DNA from: Pseudomonadota bacterium
GTDB taxonomy: Bacteria; Pseudomonadota; Alphaproteobacteria; Acetobacterales; Acetobacteraceae
Reading direction: 5' to 3'
Length of the DNA: 14,148 nt
Assembly (NCBI GenBank): GCA_021808185.1
Contig: JAKBCB010000038.1
Location: 1-14,148, forward strand
Positions 12,480 through 14,148 of the stretch are shown here, piece after piece. How positions within the stretch are numbered: the first letter of the stretch is position 1; each line of letters begins with the position of its first letter. A model generated the notes under the pieces. It was not told the origin of the DNA and ran no database searches. It saw only the letters and a program-made list of their open reading frames with translations. The position numbers and the translations under genes are program-made.

Positions 12480-14115
12480 TGGTGCTCTCCGCCAGTTCGT
12501 GCGGGTAGGGCGCGCCCTGGAACAGGGTGATGCGCAGCCAGCGGTCCGAGCGCGGGTCGAACCGTTGCGCGCCGAACATCGCCAGCTTGCAGCGCAGCAG
12601 GTCGATCGGGCGCATCTCGGCGCCGATCAGGTTGTCGCGGATTTCCGCGTACGGGTAGCGCGCCGCGATCCGCACCCGTCGCGCGACATGCCGCCAGTCC
12701 GGATGAGCCAGCAGGAAGTCGGCGAGCGGCAGCCCCGCCGCTTCCCGCCGCAGCGCCGCCAGCAAGGCCGGCACGTCGCGCGAGAAGGCCAGCGGCTGCT
12801 CCAGCTCCGCGCCCGGTTCGCGATGGCGTTCGCCCAGGCGCGGCTCCAGCTTTTCGGCGGACGCGTACCAGAACCGCGCCCGCGCCGCCGCATCCGTGGG
12901 GTCGATGGCGAGCGCCCAGGCGTACTCGGCCGCGATGCGCGCCGCGAGGTCGGCACAGGTCATGGCGCCGTCGATGCCGGCGGCCTCCTGTTCGTCGGCG
13001 CCGAGCGTGTCGCACAGATCGTCCACCAGCGCGCCATGCGGTTCCAGCAGCAGTGCCACCGCCGCCTCCTGTGCCTCCAGCCCGAGATTGGCTTCCGCCC
13101 AGCGATACAGCGCATCCCACGGGGCGGGTTCGTCCGGCGGCATGGTGGCGGCATGGGCGCGCAGCCGGGCGAGATCGACGCGCAGCGCCAGGATGCGGGG
13201 CATCTGCACCGGATCGTCGGTGCGCCACCCCTCCATCTCGGCCGCCATGGCGGCCGCGTGCGCGGCGAAATCGGCTCGGCTCCGGTCCGTCGCGCGGGGC
13301 AGCGCGCGCACCCGCGCCAGCGCCGTCTCCCGCGCCAGCATCCAGCGGTGTAGCAGCAGCGGGTGGCGCACGAGGAACGGCGCCATGCCCAGGCCGGTGG
13401 CGTTCCCCACGCCAAAGCGCCGGCGCAGCGCGGGGGCGAGCGGCACGGCGGTGTGCGGGGCGAGCGCGCGCGCGCGGTGCTCCACCAGATCCACGGTGAA
13501 AGCGCGGATCAGCCACACTGTCAGCATCTCCGCCTGGAACGGGCCGGAAAATTCCGGGCGGTCGGCGATGGCGTCGCGGTCGGCGATGCCGAACTTGCCG
13601 TTGCCGTACACGGCGGTGGTGCGCATCAGGTAGCCGACACTCTCGACCAGCCCCGCTTCCGGCTGCGCGCCGGCCGCGAGCGCCTTCGCCACCGTGTCGT
13701 ACAGGCGGACGCTTTTGTTGGCGCGCGAGAGAATCAGATCGCGCTCGCTGTAGCGGCCGGCTTCCTGGCGCGGCACGTTGGCGCGCAGGCGTGCGATCTC
13801 CCCCGGGTCGGGAATGCCGTCGTAGAGGACGAAGCTGGCGTCCCAGGCTTCGGCGATCACCCGGTCGGTGCGCCGCTCCGGCGGCAGATCGTCCGAGAAG
13901 GCAACCAGGCTGTACGTCCGCGCCGGCGTGCGCACGGCATAGACCGCGTGGCCGAAGCCCCGCGCGTCGAGCGACCAGTCGTGCCGCGTGACCTGCCACG
14001 CCTCGCGCTTCGCGCGGCGGAGCATGGCGCGCAGGAAGCTCAGCCGGGTCGCGTGCATCGCGCCCATGCGGGCCAGCCGCATGACGGTGTCCGGCGGTCG
14101 GAGCGCCACGGTCAT
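12463..14115 (-). CDS. Conserved hypothetical protein of 550 residues next to DUF3726
   Basis: I do not recognise a characterised family. The protein is soluble, Arg/Ala-rich and predicted largely helical, with no signal peptide. Distinct segments that look conserved: ARGFGHAVYAV and YSLVAFSDDLPPE (51-80), DRVIAEAWDASFVLYDG (84-100), NVPRQEAGRYSERDLILSR (113-131), GYLMRTTAVYGNGKFGIADRD (161-181, read in parts), RRFGVGNATGLGMAPF (232-247), FWYASAEKLEPRLGER (415-430) and RYPYAEIRDNLIGAEMRP (486-503). The glycine-rich GNGKFG and GVGNATGLGM could be ligand loops but match no motif I can name. The ATG at 14115 forms an ATGA overlap with the preceding gene but lacks a Shine-Dalgarno site; ATGs at 14082, 14067 and 14058 are alternatives, the first with GGA 7 nt upstream. 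The 3' end overlaps DUF3726 by 17 nt, pointing to joint function. Confidence 0.8.
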   Translation of the reverse strand: MTVALRPPDTVMRLARMGAMHATRLSFLRAMLRRAKREAWQVTRHDWSLDARGFGHAVYAVRTPARTYSLVAFSDDLPPERRTDRVIAEAWDASFVLYDGIPDPGEIARLRANVPRQEAGRYSERDLILSRANKSVRLYDTVAKALAAGAQPEAGLVESVGYLMRTTAVYGNGKFGIADRDAIADRPEFSGPFQAEMLTVWLIRAFTVDLVEHRARALAPHTAVPLAPALRRRFGVGNATGLGMAPFLVRHPLLLHRWMLARETALARVRALPRATDRSRADFAAHAAAMAAEMEGWRTDDPVQMPRILALRVDLARLRAHAATMPPDEPAPWDALYRWAEANLGLEAQEAAVALLLEPHGALVDDLCDTLGADEQEAAGIDGAMTCADLAARIAAEYAWALAIDPTDAAARARFWYASAEKLEPRLGERHREPGAELEQPLAFSRDVPALLAALRREAAGLPLADFLLAHPDWRHVARRVRIAARYPYAEIRDNLIGAEMRPIDLLRCKLAMFGAQRFDPRSDRWLRITLFQGAPYPHELAESTIALAA

Positions 14116-14148
14116 GCCGGCAGCAGCGCGCGCACGCGGGCGAGCAAT
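14112..14148 (-). CDS. C-terminal end of an unidentified upstream gene
   Basis: On the minus strand, a frame open to the window edge ends LLARVRALLPA and stops at a TGA (14114-14112) that overlaps the ATG of the 550-residue protein. The residues look like an ordinary amphipathic protein C-terminus, and the ATGA overlap is the same coupling seen elsewhere in the window. Only 11 whole residues are visible, so the product cannot be named. It indicates that the minus-strand cluster continues beyond the window. Confidence 0.45.
   Translation of the reverse strand, partial: LLARVRALLPA

Noticed and set aside
11100..13353. Long plus-strand open frames (476 and 435 codons) opposite the SABATH, DUF3726 and 550-residue genes
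   Set aside because: Arg/Gln/Gly-rich translations without recognisable domains, no ribosome sites, and full overlap with better-supported minus-strand genes in a coupled operon.

Overview
The window is GC-rich, gene-dense bacterial chromosome. The protein families and promoter style suggest an alphaproteobacterium, most likely Acetobacteraceae or a close Rhodospirillales relative. The grounds are strong G/C at third codon positions, MlaA/MlaC/slipin and DUF3726 proteins of alphaproteobacterial type, and a GC-rich double-hairpin intergenic element of a kind I associate with Acetobacteraceae. The genus cannot be fixed from this sequence alone. I see no rRNA, tRNA, CRISPR array, phage or insertion sequence.

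Layout. (1) 1-1948, plus strand: the 3' four-fifths of ettA (ABC-F translation factor), a tandem pair of 19-nt hairpins, then a RimJ/RimL-type GNAT acetyltransferase. (2) 1949-4174, minus strand: an envelope operon in the order mlaA, mlaC, slipin (outer-membrane phospholipid transport plus an SPFH membrane-scaffold protein). Its last stop codon abuts the GNAT stop codon. (3) 4175-4432: divergent intergenic region with a near-perfect 16-nt AT-rich palindrome overlapping the likely metF promoter. (4) 4433-9318, plus strand: metF, a UvrD/PcrA helicase, prmA (ribosomal protein L11 methyltransferase) and a classical SDR oxidoreductase. The last three are coupled by ATGA overlaps. (5) 9331-14148, minus strand: a tightly packed cluster. 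In transcription order it holds the tail of an unidentified gene, a 550-residue protein of unknown function, a DUF3726 protein, a SABATH-type carboxyl methyltransferase and a DUF6880 protein.

Most of the window is conserved core metabolism and housekeeping. The part least explained by known biology is the cluster in (5). It contains a methyltransferase family best known from plants making methyl esters of small acids, embedded among three proteins without assigned function and with overlapping or near-overlapping reading frames. That is the best candidate for an undescribed pathway, but nothing in the sequence reveals its substrate. Other points of interest are the mlaA-mlaC-slipin arrangement, the metF operator and the tandem hairpin element.
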